Below the pieces are notes generated by a model, which was not told where the DNA came from, searched no databases, and was given only the letters and a program-made list of their open reading frames with translations. Source: a virus. Taken from it: a DNA stretch of 64,000 nucleotides. A program made the position numbers and the translations under genes. The stretch spans positions 62,001 through 126,000 of the IMG/VR virus record IMGVR_UViG_3300020054_000008. One strand, given 5' to 3'. Below, piece by piece: positions 1 through 7,171 of this stretch. How positions within the stretch are numbered: position 1 is the first letter of the stretch; each line of letters starts with the position of its first letter.

Positions 1-480
1 TTCTTCGCCAGTCGCACCCCCGGTGAGGATCGCAGCCAGAGAGCTGAGGAATACATAAAGTGACCTCTCTTCTGCTTGTCCAAGCTTCTCGAAATAATCG
101 TTTAATTGACTCAGCACACCTTCATCTTTTAAGCTTTTGCCGGCGCGGAGATTGTTGATCTGATCAGCTATGTCATCTACCGTAGGATCTTTAGGGGGTG
201 CCTTAACTTCGGCTTCGAACGACTCATTCTCGTCATCCTCTTCAGGTTCTGGGGTCGGCTTTGGATCGATCTCTTCTTCGTCTTGCTCATCTTCAGAGTC
301 TTTGTCTTCTTCAGCTTCGTCTGTTATGGTTTGGGCTTTCTCATCGTCCTTCTTAGTCGGCGCCTCTAAATTGTGGGCCTTGATTGCAGAAGTAATATCA
401 TCCTGCTTCGCTCTTTCGTCAGAAAACTCTTCCTCTAAAAGGAGGGCAGCTATCTTTTCTGATAACAAGTTGATGTCCAT
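1..480 (-). CDS. Acidic protein, 3' end cut by window edge
   Basis: The gene starts with ATG at 480, sharing one base with the stop of the gene upstream (TAATG), and runs off the left edge, so its C-terminus is missing. The visible 160 residues begin with a short hydrophobic helix containing three Leu then Glu-Glu-Glu. A long Asp/Glu/Pro-rich disordered stretch follows, then a helical part. I do not recognise the family. The acidic composition and the N-terminal L-x-E segment resemble other genes between here and 8.6 kb that I suspect are prohead-core or internal virion proteins. That role is inferred. Confidence 0.8.
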   Translation of the reverse strand, partial: MDINLLSEKIAALLLEEEFSDERAKQDDITSAIKAHNLEAPTKKDDEKAQTITDEAEEDKDSEDEQDEEEIDPKPTPEPEEDDENESFEAEVKAPPKDPTVDDIADQINNLRAGKSLKDEGVLSQLNDYFEKLGQAEERSLYVFLSSLAAILTGGATGEE

Positions 481-656
481 TACTTGCTCTCCTTGCTTGA
501 AGAGTATCTAATACTATTCTGCCATTTCTCAGCGTATAGCTTAACTCTATCTCTTACAGATAGTTCTTCTTGCGCCTGACGGAGCTGCTCTAACCTCTTG
601 CGCTTTTCCTCTTGACGTCGATCAAGGTCAGCAATAAATTTATCAAAAGATGCCAT
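480..656 (-). CDS. Small basic/acidic helical protein (58 aa)
   Basis: I chose the ATG at 656 because AGGAG lies seven bases upstream. A longer reading would begin inside the preceding gene without a ribosome binding site. The product is charged and predicted almost entirely helical, with runs of Arg, Lys, Glu and Gln consistent with a short coiled coil. Its first residues (MASFDKFIADLD) loosely recall the N-termini of T4 internal head proteins. It overlaps the upstream gene by 14 bases and the downstream gene by one, so translation is probably coupled. No family is recognised. Confidence 0.75.
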   Translation of the reverse strand: MASFDKFIADLDRRQEEKRKRLEQLRQAQEELSVRDRVKLYAEKWQNSIRYSSSKESK

Positions 657-1113
657 CTTTGCTCCTAAAGTGTAATGTAAACTCTTGTACATGTGGTGCA
701 ACTGATTTAACAGCCCACTTATAGATTCTAGCCGTCATGTCAGACTCGTATACGCCATCAACAATTAGCTGGATGTCTTGTGAGTTCCGAACGTTGGTGT
801 CTAAAGCCTCTAGAAAGCCCTGTCTGACCTTTTCGGCCTGTATTGTGATAGTGTATGCTTCTCCAGAGTAACTAAGCTCTGCCAATGCACCACGAACTGA
901 CATGGGCATACCTTCAGAATTAAGTATAGTTACTGCAGCTGTATCTAAGGGAGCTTCTTCATCATAAGGATAGACTTCTTCAGACGGTTCCATTGGCAAA
1001 TCTATGAGCTGCTGGAGCTCTTCTGACACGATAATATTGTCTGGATTTGACAGGACTCGCTCATACTCTTCATTAATTACGCGAATCTCTGGATTACCGG
1101 TATGCTCACTCAT
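643..1113 (-). CDS. Hypothetical protein (156 aa)
   Basis: An acidic protein of 156 residues with no family that I recognise. The first half is probably disordered and Glu/Pro-rich. The second half, from about residue 70, alternates beta-type segments and looks like a compact domain. It shares its start region with the stop of the pterin-dehydratase-like gene upstream (one-base overlap) and overlaps the next gene by 14 bases, so it belongs to a tightly coupled minus-strand operon. A structural role is plausible from context only. Confidence 0.75.
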   Translation of the reverse strand: MSEHTGNPEIRVINEEYERVLSNPDNIIVSEELQQLIDLPMEPSEEVYPYDEEAPLDTAAVTILNSEGMPMSVRGALAELSYSGEAYTITIQAEKVRQGFLEALDTNVRNSQDIQLIVDGVYESDMTARIYKWAVKSVAPHVQEFTLHFRSKDGIF

Positions 1114-1502
1114 CAGAATCTCCTCATTAGCATTACATCGTTATAGAGAGAATCGCAAGCCTCTGCATATTCTTGGTCCAGTTCCGTCACACGCTCTAGG
1201 TCATGAGTCCAAACCTCGACAAGCAACTCAAGACCTTCGATTGTTATTTTAGCAAAATGACCATGTGCTGACTCTTCATGGAGAAGCTCATTTAGAAACA
1301 ACGCTCTTTGCTCTTGCGTATTAAATTCATATTTTCTTGCTAAGCGTTCTGGTGCCTCTAAAACTTTCCAGTGGTTTTCCACAACCTCAACAGGCATGGT
1401 GTGAAGTGTACTAAAGGATTCAGGAAGCAAACTTCTATTGTACGCTGTAGAGCGTCTGCTAGTTTCCTCCATATACTCCTTCATCAGCATGCTAATTTTC
1501 AT
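1113..1502 (-). CDS. Pterin-4a-carbinolamine dehydratase (PCD/DCoH)-like fold protein
   Basis: From about residue 45 the protein follows the PCD pattern: a Trp, then an L-x-R-x-[YF]-x-F segment, a phenylalanine/leucine helix, a short His-containing turn (AHGH), an alternating strand, and a V-W-T-H-D strand end followed by V-T-x-L-D and a final helix. In the enzyme family the turn is normally His-His-Pro. Here the first His is retained but the second is Gly. The His of the T-H strand is also kept. Enzymes of the family dehydrate 4a-hydroxytetrahydrobiopterin. Nothing else in the window uses pterin in that way, so a structural or repurposed role is equally possible. Confidence 0.5.
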   Translation of the reverse strand: MKISMLMKEYMEETSRRSTAYNRSLLPESFSTLHTMPVEVVENHWKVLEAPERLARKYEFNTQEQRALFLNELLHEESAHGHFAKITIEGLELLVEVWTHDLERVTELDQEYAEACDSLYNDVMLMRRF

Positions 1503-1504
1503 CG

Positions 1505-2494
1505 TTACTCTGCGACAGCCAAAGAAGATACTAGTACCTTCATCTTTTTAGAATCTGCTAATCTTGTGAAGTAATCTCTGGCTCTGTCTAGCAGCCCGGG
1601 CTGCAGGTCACTTAAGTTATCTTCAGATATACCCTGCGCTTCAGCATCTCTAAGCATTTTTTTATAGACGTTATTCAGAAATGAATCCCACATGAACTGC
1701 CTAAAGGATGGAAGAAGAAAAGCATCTGGACTTGTCATAAGGTCGGCGGCATCTTCAGCATCAATCAAGTCTAGCTCATGTAGCCCTTTTGCGAAATATT
1801 CCATAGCCATTTCTTTTATTGCTTGCTCATCTTGCGGGAAATGAACGGCAAACAGTCTCATCTTCTTAATCGCTTCTGCCTCGAGTCTCTTAACTCCAGA
1901 AGTACTAACGCCCATTTCTTTTGCAATATCCGCTAATGTGTCTTGATCCTTCGCTGGATTCTCAATTGCCTTGAGCTCTTCTTCGGACGGGCCGTCCAGA
2001 TCTCCCAACGGATCTTCGTCATATTTATTACCGTAAAGGTCTGTATCACTAAGAGCTTCTGTAAGCAAATAGTTTCTTATGAGGACCCTTGCTTCATTAA
2101 CTTCTTCTGGTGATAAAGAACCGCCATTGTCAACAATTTTAATCCCAACATCTTGGTTATCGTCTACAAACTTTCTAAACTTCTCGTATGTATTTCCAAT
2201 CATTTCCTTCTCATCCGGTAATTCTTTAGCCAACGCAGACAAAGCTGCTGCTAGCTCGACTTTATTAACAGGTGTATATTCAGGATCATCTATCGGAGGT
2301 ACATCCTGAGAGAGCTGTACTGCTGCTTGAGGTGCTGGATCTACTGGTAAATCGTTAATTGACAGCGGATCAGAGTCAGGCTGGTCGTCGATATGACCGG
2401 CACGCATATTGTCTATGGTACCGTGTGTAACGTAAGAGTCCTCGAATAATAAAGACCCAATCTTCTTTCTAAAAGCTTCGTATCTTCTTGACAT
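1505..2494 (-). CDS. Protein with sigma-70 region-4-like helix-turn-helix
   Basis: The start is the ATG at 2494, with GAGGTG seven bases upstream. An ATG fifteen bases earlier lies in the Shine-Dalgarno sequence itself. The 329-residue product is largely helical. Around residues 180-215 it contains T-L-A-D-I-A-K-E-M-G-V-S followed by V-K-R-L-E-A-E-A and K-K-M-R, which closely matches the DNA-binding helix-turn-helix of sigma-70 region 4. No convincing region 2 is present. It could be a late sigma factor recognising phage promoters, an anti-sigma type regulator, or a virion protein that borrowed the motif. An ATATTTA element lies 19 bases before the start. Confidence 0.55.
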   Translation of the reverse strand: MSRRYEAFRKKIGSLLFEDSYVTHGTIDNMRAGHIDDQPDSDPLSINDLPVDPAPQAAVQLSQDVPPIDDPEYTPVNKVELAAALSALAKELPDEKEMIGNTYEKFRKFVDDNQDVGIKIVDNGGSLSPEEVNEARVLIRNYLLTEALSDTDLYGNKYDEDPLGDLDGPSEEELKAIENPAKDQDTLADIAKEMGVSTSGVKRLEAEAIKKMRLFAVHFPQDEQAIKEMAMEYFAKGLHELDLIDAEDAADLMTSPDAFLLPSFRQFMWDSFLNNVYKKMLRDAEAQGISEDNLSDLQPGLLDRARDYFTRLADSKKMKVLVSSLAVAE

Positions 2495-2513
2495 AACAAA
2501 ACACCTCATATGC

Positions 2514-2520
2514 TAAATAT
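2514..2520 (-). promoter_or_regulatory. Candidate late-promoter element ATATTTA
   Basis: On the minus strand this gap reads ATATTTA followed by GCATATGAGGTG, 19 bases before the start at 2494. The same seven bases, or ATAGTTA, recur in eight other gaps before virion-type genes. I infer a -10-like element. Confidence 0.4.
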
Positions 2521-2545
2521 GGGGTGGGGAATTAGTTTGCTTAGG

Positions 2546-3013
2546 TTATTGAGCTGCTTGCCGCATGGCGTAGCCAGCGCCTATTGTAATTCCCACCCCA
2601 GCTACAATACCAATAATAAAAACAACTTCTCTGGATATTTTCGGAGAAGTAGCTTTTTTCTCTAGAAAATTTATGTACTCTCTCTGTGACTGTATCTGCG
2701 TTTTGTACATATCTTCTAGAACAGCTCTAGAAGACGAACAATTATCCAGCTTCAGTTGAACAACACTGACAGCGAGATCAACTTCTTTCTTTGTCTTTAA
2801 TGCGCATGAAGCTTCAAAGGACTCTAGCTGGGCTGTCAGCTGCGCTGCTTTAAGAGTAGGAAACAAAACACCGGAAAAGGGAGCAACTTGACCTTTATTT
2901 ATCGGTATTGGGTCGTCTACCACAACCTTGTCGTCTGCGTAGGATAAGGTTGGGTAAAAAATAAGCCAGCAACAAATCCACGAACAAATAAAGTTTTTAA
3001 GCAATTCTTTCAT
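2546..3013 (-). CDS. Exported protein with signal peptide and C-terminal membrane anchor; spanin-like candidate
   Basis: The 155-residue protein begins with a basic then hydrophobic N-terminus ending in a typical signal-peptidase site (S-Y-A then D-D). A mostly helical periplasmic part holds three Cys residues and a coiled-coil-like region. It ends with one hydrophobic membrane segment (about residues 130-150). This arrangement places the body in the periplasm tethered to the inner membrane. Together with the coiled-coil membrane protein at 4180-4554 and the two-helix protein at 4557-4838 it may form a lysis group. I do not see a lipobox, so it is not a standard unimolecular spanin. Confidence 0.65.
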   Translation of the reverse strand: MKELLKNFICSWICCWLIFYPTLSYADDKVVVDDPIPINKGQVAPFSGVLFPTLKAAQLTAQLESFEASCALKTKKEVDLAVSVVQLKLDNCSSSRAVLEDMYKTQIQSQREYINFLEKKATSPKISREVVFIIGIVAGVGITIGAGYAMRQAAQ

Positions 3014-3050
3014 GGATATATTGTACTGGCTTACTCTTCAGGGTAAACAC

Positions 3051-4163
3051 TTACGCTAGCTTAGTTGGTCGTCCCATTGCATTACCGACGACTGTCAGCA
3101 TTGTCAGGAATTCAGGGGTGCTCATGCCACCCTTATCAACGACGTGAACGCCTGTCATGTCGGCATCTCCACCAGACCTTAGCCATTGACCAGACCAGCG
3201 GTGGTGACCGTCAATGATCTCGCCTTCAGAAGAGGCAAAGGCTCCCTCCATGTCTTGACCGATATTTGCGAGAGCGAACAACATCGATTTTGCAGCCTTG
3301 ACATTAGTTTGGGTCGGCTTCATCTTGCTATTCTTCATGCTCTGATTTTGTGTCACACTTAGATCGTCGCCAGCGTTGTCTTTACCCTTCGTTAGGAAAG
3401 CTTTCGCCTCGCCCTCAGCGGCGTTAAGATCAATTGATCCGGAGTCACCAATGTTTGCGGCTCCAGGCATGACCTTCCCAGCACCTGGGAATGGAAACCT
3501 CTTATCGGACTCAATCTCATTGATCGGTTGAGGATGTACAATTCCCGCTAAACGAGTCCAGCGCTCAAGTAGAACATCACCTTTTCTCCAAGCGCCTTCT
3601 TCTTTCTTTTCTCCAGAAGTGACCTCGTCTTCAAGCTTTTCAGCGGCGTATTCCTGGAAATCCGCCGTACCTCCGCCAAAGTCAGAGCCGATATCGACGT
3701 TGAATTCGCCTTCCTCATCAAGAGCGTCTTGTAGAGCAGCGGCATCACCACCCTCCAGGGCAGGCATCTCTGGTTTTGCGAACCCTTCTGCAGCATCAAG
3801 CTTTGCGACCATGCCACTCACCCGGCCAGCAAAAGTCGCTTTATCCTTGAAGATCTCCTCTGCTTTGTCTTTTAGAGTTTCGCCAGTAATACCAGCCTTG
3901 CTTAGAGCACCTCCGCCCCATCCAGTGGCGGAACCAATTCTGTCAAGAAGAGCCTGTGCTTCTTCAACATTATCACCTGTCATGATGTCCCAAACAGCAT
4001 CGGCATCCATATCATTGATATCCGCATTCTTATCAGGTATAGTGTGCTCTTTAAGAGTTCGACGAGATTCAGACATAATCATACTTCTAAGCTCACGAGC
4101 TGATAGTTTGCGTGGCTGCGTGGCTTCTCCTAATAACGCTTTCTTAAGTGAATACTTACTCAT
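3051..4163 (-). CDS. Probable internal virion protein with ParB/sulfiredoxin-like C-terminal domain
   Basis: This is a 370-residue protein. Its N-terminus (about 1-45) has basic amphipathic segments with L-L-G-E-A and L-R-S-M-I-M-S-E. A long Glu/Asp/Ala-rich middle follows. Near residue 205 is L-L-E-R-W-T-R-L-A-G-I, a motif also found at the end of the 7172-8590 protein. The last 120 residues carry the D-G-H-H-R-W signature of the ParB/Srx superfamily, preceded by a conserved-looking helix. ParB-type folds in phages can bind nucleotides or DNA or modify proteins. The function here is unknown. Position and composition suggest a packaged protein. Confidence 0.6.
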   Translation of the reverse strand: MSKYSLKKALLGEATQPRKLSARELRSMIMSESRRTLKEHTIPDKNADINDMDADAVWDIMTGDNVEEAQALLDRIGSATGWGGGALSKAGITGETLKDKAEEIFKDKATFAGRVSGMVAKLDAAEGFAKPEMPALEGGDAAALQDALDEEGEFNVDIGSDFGGGTADFQEYAAEKLEDEVTSGEKKEEGAWRKGDVLLERWTRLAGIVHPQPINEIESDKRFPFPGAGKVMPGAANIGDSGSIDLNAAEGEAKAFLTKGKDNAGDDLSVTQNQSMKNSKMKPTQTNVKAAKSMLFALANIGQDMEGAFASSEGEIIDGHHRWSGQWLRSGGDADMTGVHVVDKGGMSTPEFLTMLTVVGNAMGRPTKLA

Positions 4164-4179
4164 TTTTTCTCCATTGTGT

Positions 4180-4554
4180 TTATTTTAAAAGCTTCGCCAA
4201 CGCTTCAGCTATCTCTTGTTCTGGTTTATCAGAACTCATAAGTTCCTTAACTCTGTCTTTTTTGTCATCTTCGACTTCGCGGAGTTTCTGCTTATGCTCT
4301 TCTTCGATCTTTGAGTTTCTAGTAAGAAATTCATCTATATTAGAGTTCCACTCTTCTTCTAGTTGTTCACGTGCTTTAGTTTCTGAATTTGATATGTCTT
4401 GTTGCAAATCATCTTTCTTGTCAAGGACGTCTTTAGCGTCGTCTCTCTTTAGAAATAACAACAGAGTAAATATCCCAACGAGAAAACCAGCGATAAGCTC
4501 CCACCGCTCTTTACACCAATTCTTTATTTTTTGCCAAATCACAAGAGGTAACAT
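4180..4554 (-). CDS. Membrane protein with N-terminal TM helix and coiled coil; i-spanin-like candidate
   Basis: The 124-residue product has one strong membrane helix at about residues 19-36, flanked by basic residues on both sides. A long, highly charged coiled-coil segment fills the rest. This topology (N-in, long periplasmic coiled coil) matches inner-membrane spanins such as Rz, but it also fits many phage membrane proteins of unknown function. No good Shine-Dalgarno sequence precedes the ATG at 4554, and the gene follows the two-helix protein upstream by two bases, so translation may be coupled. The lysis role is inferred. Confidence 0.55.
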   Translation of the reverse strand: MLPLVIWQKIKNWCKERWELIAGFLVGIFTLLLFLKRDDAKDVLDKKDDLQQDISNSETKAREQLEEEWNSNIDEFLTRNSKIEEEHKQKLREVEDDKKDRVKELMSSDKPEQEIAEALAKLLK

Positions 4555-4556
4555 CG

Positions 4557-4838
4557 TTATCTATTCCCATGCTTCCAGGCAACCGCTGCATCGATTACTG
4601 TCTGTCCGCCGATATATATAACGGCTATAAGACCCCACGTGTCGCTGTCTAAATTTGACCAAGTTAACAAGCCCGTAGCCGTTAAAAAAACAAAGAACTT
4701 TCTAGATATTACTCTGCCCACAATCTGATCGATCGCACCTAACTTATCGCTACCAGCCAGCTTTTCGGCGGCCTCTTGAACTCTATCAGCTATCTCTTCC
4801 ACATGCTCCACGGCATCATCTAGTCTTTGATCAGACAT
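4557..4838 (-). CDS. Two-helix membrane protein; holin candidate
   Basis: This 93-residue protein has a charged, helical N-terminal half. Two hydrophobic segments follow, at about residues 48-64 and 68-86, and a short basic tail (W-K-H-G-N-R) ends it. Small size, two membrane helices and a basic end are the usual marks of class II holins, but sequence similarity to a named holin is not evident. The ATG at 4838 has GGAGGT six bases upstream. The gene immediately precedes a spanin-like gene. The amidase endolysin lies far away at 29.5 kb, so a holin role is a hypothesis. Confidence 0.5.
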   Translation of the reverse strand: MSDQRLDDAVEHVEEIADRVQEAAEKLAGSDKLGAIDQIVGRVISRKFFVFLTATGLLTWSNLDSDTWGLIAVIYIGGQTVIDAAVAWKHGNR

Positions 4839-4863
4839 GGGTAACCTCCAGCGTTACATTTGA

Positions 4864-4870
4864 TAAATAT
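4864..4870 (-). promoter_or_regulatory. Candidate late-promoter element ATATTTA
   Basis: The minus strand of the 40-base gap reads GATATTTATC, 25 bases before the start at 4838. The core matches the ATA[G/T]TTA element repeated before other virion genes. The ten-base sequence is also a palindrome except for its centre. Confidence 0.35.
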
Positions 4871-4878
4871 CACCGACG

Positions 4879-5139
4879 TCAGTGTTCATACCCATCATCT
4901 GGTAGGGTACTTAGTAGGTAGGCATTGTGAGCTTCTTCTGCTTGACGAACGAACTCGTTCAATAACGCTCTAATCTCTCTAACATCTCTCTCAAGAGACT
5001 TACTATTCGCTGCTGCTGATATTAGGTTGTCTTGTATTGACCTGAGAGCCATCGTAAGCACTTCATTCTGCTTTTCGAGGTAATCAAGTCTTCTTTCAAG
5101 TCGCTTAATCCGGCTGCTTGCAAACAAGAACTCGAACAT
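4879..5139 (-). CDS. Small coiled-coil protein (86 aa)
   Basis: I place the start at the ATG at 5139, with AAGGG nine bases upstream. An in-frame TTG two codons earlier is too close to that site. The product is helical throughout, with regular Leu/Ile spacing (R-L-E-R-R-L-D-Y-L-E and later heptads), so it is probably a coiled coil. The N-terminus M-F-E-F-L-F-A is short and hydrophobic, but not long enough to span a membrane. No family is recognised. It overlaps no neighbour and sits three bases after the RHH-like gene. Confidence 0.65.
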   Translation of the reverse strand: MFEFLFASSRIKRLERRLDYLEKQNEVLTMALRSIQDNLISAAANSKSLERDVREIRALLNEFVRQAEEAHNAYLLSTLPDDGYEH

Positions 5140-5141
5140 TA

Positions 5142-5420
5142 TCAATCACCCTTAAGAGAATCAAGACCCTCTAGAATATCATATACACTTTCGGCATCAG
5201 TACCAATAACTTTTCGAAAATCTTCGTCTTTCTTGGCGGCCGCTATATTATCTACAATCTTATTCAAAGCTGGATGACCGTTAACTAGTTGTGAAACGAG
5301 CCCTTCAACTATTGCTTGCATCGACAGCTTCTTTCTAAACGCCAAGACCCTAAATTCCGCATGGGTCTCTTTCATAAGGTTGATGTGCACAGACTTTCTT
5401 GTAACGAAAGTATCGCTCAC
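5142..5420 (-). CDS. Ribbon-helix-helix-like DNA-binding protein
   Basis: A GTG start at 5420 is preceded by GGAGG located inside the Gly codons that end the upstream gene, and the two genes overlap by four bases (GTGA). The 92-residue product begins with a strand-like segment (K-S-V-H-I-N-L). Two helices follow, separated by a short K-L-S turn, the layout of Arc/CopG/MetJ ribbon-helix-helix repressors. The remaining 45 residues are helical and acidic. A dimeric DNA-binding regulator or nucleoid-like packaged protein is plausible. I could not identify a specific family. Confidence 0.5.
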   Translation of the reverse strand: MSDTFVTRKSVHINLMKETHAEFRVLAFRKKLSMQAIVEGLVSQLVNGHPALNKIVDNIAAAKKDEDFRKVIGTDAESVYDILEGLDSLKGD

Positions 5421-6043
5421 GCGCCTCCTCCTGCCGCTGTAGTTGCGCCAACAGCAATAGGAACTTGCTCGTCAACTTCTTCTTCATCATGACGAACGTC
5501 TTCTTTTCTTCTAATGTCGTGACGACCAGATAAAAGATTCTCTACTTCATCAGCCACTTCTTGTCCGTGCTTGTCAAGAAGAAAATTTCTGACTTTAGTT
5601 AACATTAACTCTTCAACGTCAACAAACGCATCGAAGTTGAGGATGAGACGAGCAACCTCACTAGCAAACTTATCAACGTCTAAAGAAACGTCAGAAGACT
5701 CAAACAAAAATAATCTTTTCAGGCTGTAGCTCTCTTCCTGTACTGCAGCCGACTTTATGGCGTCTGCTTCAATGTCTATTAAAAGAGCTTGGAGGTGATC
5801 GTCTATTGAGCGCTGAAATCTCTGCTTGTCTTCTTCATCAACTTCAACTTCTTCTTCCTCTTCGGCTTCGGCTTCAGCTTCCTCTTCACCGGCACCTTCA
5901 CCACCTGTATCCTCATCACCGGCTTCGTCATCACCGCCCTCATCACCTTCATCGTCCGTAGCAAACAGATCTTCTTCTTCTTCCTGCTCTACGAGGATTG
6001 AATATTGACGGCGGAAATACTCTTTCAGGTCGCTTCTTTTCAT
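5417..6043 (-). CDS. Highly acidic protein, prohead-core/scaffold-like candidate
   Basis: The 208-residue protein begins with a basic helix ending in I-L-V-E. An extreme Asp/Glu/Gly tract follows at about residues 20-70, then a helical domain (75-170) and a tail with A-V-G-A-T-T. The composition resembles T4 small prohead-core proteins such as gp67, and the N-terminal segment contains an [L/I]-x-E site of the kind cut by T4-type prohead proteases. A similar A-G-A-T-T motif closes the tiny protein at 38173-38361. The assignment is by composition, not homology. Confidence 0.5.
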   Translation of the reverse strand: MKRSDLKEYFRRQYSILVEQEEEEDLFATDDEGDEGGDDEAGDEDTGGEGAGEEEAEAEAEEEEEVEVDEEDKQRFQRSIDDHLQALLIDIEADAIKSAAVQEESYSLKRLFLFESSDVSLDVDKFASEVARLILNFDAFVDVEELMLTKVRNFLLDKHGQEVADEVENLLSGRHDIRRKEDVRHDEEEVDEQVPIAVGATTAAGGGA

Positions 6044-6045
6044 GA

Positions 6046-6759
6046 CTAGTCCCCTAATGGTGTTGACAAAAGTTTTGCCACTTTGTCGGCTCTTTTAATT
6101 CTTTTCTCGATCAATGACCATCGAAGTTCTTTCATCATAGCAAAGACGTAAGAACGGCGATCATTTAGATAATCCCTAAAGTAGTTTCTTTCTCTAACAG
6201 ACAGGCAGATCACGGGAAAGCAGTTTGCCATCATCCCAACCTGACAATCATCAATCATAATGTTCATGTATCTGTTTAAAGAACCATTATACACTGTTAC
6301 AACATACCCATCCCTAGCAGATAACGCGCATGCTATGAAATCCTTTTGCCAGTCTTCAAAACTGCCAAAATCACGTGAGAGTCTTATGTACGCCAAAGAA
6401 TCCATAGAGACTTTAGAGGTTGGATCAGCTATGTTATCAAAGTGTAATGAGGTCAAAAACGCGTTATTTAAGTTATAGGCTTCTGCGACCTTTAGTTCTC
6501 GAAAGCCGCTGTCTTTGGCGTTCAAGTCTGTTCTGTCTACAGTATCAAGCTTTGCAGACACTTCGTTCACGATCTTTACTGTATCTTCGAAATCTTGGAT
6601 ATTGGCAGCAATAGATTTTTCACTCAAAACGTCAGTTTGAATGTCGTACTTCTTGGGTTGTAGCACATAGGCTTCATTAAGAATTTTTTTCGAGACCTTG
6701 GGTTTTCCTAACGTCTCTTGAATAACTTGCAAAATCTCTTTGTCTGTAATTGCTGGCAT
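6046..6759 (-). CDS. Iron/manganese superoxide-dismutase-fold protein lacking metal ligands
   Basis: From about residue 90 the sequence tracks the C-terminal domain of Fe/Mn superoxide dismutase: N-N-A-F, then F-G-S-F-E-D-W-Q-K-D-F, a strand region, P-V-I-C-L-S-V, and N-Y-F-R-D-Y-L-N-D-R. In the enzymes the metal is held by His, His, Asp and His. Here the aligned positions are a non-His residue, Asn99, Ser187 and Arg191, so metal binding and catalysis are most unlikely. The 85-residue N-terminal extension is helical and has V-I-Q-E and I-L-N-E segments. I infer a structural or internal virion role. The fold call rests on motif alignment by eye. Confidence 0.6.
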   Translation of the reverse strand: MPAITDKEILQVIQETLGKPKVSKKILNEAYVLQPKKYDIQTDVLSEKSIAANIQDFEDTVKIVNEVSAKLDTVDRTDLNAKDSGFRELKVAEAYNLNNAFLTSLHFDNIADPTSKVSMDSLAYIRLSRDFGSFEDWQKDFIACALSARDGYVVTVYNGSLNRYMNIMIDDCQVGMMANCFPVICLSVRERNYFRDYLNDRRSYVFAMMKELRWSLIEKRIKRADKVAKLLSTPLGD

Positions 6760-6760
6760 C

Positions 6761-7171
6761 TCAGTCTACCTCGTAGTCTTTCTCGAACTCTTCTTGATCG
6801 ATCACAAAAATTGTCTCTTCTTGGGAATCAACAGGTTCATCCTGTAAAAGTGAAACTGTCTCAGGAGCGGGGTCTTGCTCTCCCAGAATGTCTTCCATTC
6901 TTGGTTCACCTAAAAGCTCTGCTTCCTCTGGTTGAGGCTCAAAGCGTGGCTCTTCAGGAGCTCTTAAGAATATCTGGATATCACCCTCCTCGCCCTCGAC
7001 TCTATCGATCGTATATTCTAATCCCGAGTCTTTGTGGCGAACCTTCAGGTCAGGTGATAACAGCATGTTTCCATCTTCATCAAACGCGTCAACCTCACCG
7101 ATGATCTCATTTAAGCGAGTATTATACTCATATCGAAATGCTTCAAGAAGAAATTTCGTATCAACTGACAT
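6761..7171 (-). CDS. Acidic hypothetical protein (136 aa)
   Basis: The N-terminus (M-S-V-D-T-K-F-L-L-E-A-F) is a short amphipathic helix with an L-L-E step. About 60 residues of alternating strands follow (D-L-K-V-R-H-K then Y-T-I-D-R-V), resembling a small beta domain. A Glu/Pro-rich disordered tail makes up the rest. No family is recognised. The gene sits one base after the 7172-8590 gene and one base before the dismutase-fold gene. The shared acidic style suggests a common virion function. Confidence 0.65.
   Translation of the reverse strand: MSVDTKFLLEAFRYEYNTRLNEIIGEVDAFDEDGNMLLSPDLKVRHKDSGLEYTIDRVEGEEGDIQIFLRAPEEPRFEPQPEEAELLGEPRMEDILGEQDPAPETVSLLQDEPVDSQEETIFVIDQEEFEKDYEVD

Noticed and set aside
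170-511. Serine-rich plus-strand open frame
   Set aside because: It is the complement of an acidic Asp/Glu tract (GAA/GAT read as TTC/ATC). All other genes are on the minus strand.
5826-6008. Apparent short repeats (TCTTCATCA-like), looked at as a possible repeat array
   Set aside because: The repetition is explained by the Asp/Glu codons of the acidic protein at 5417-6043. There are no regular spacers, so it is not a CRISPR or satellite array.
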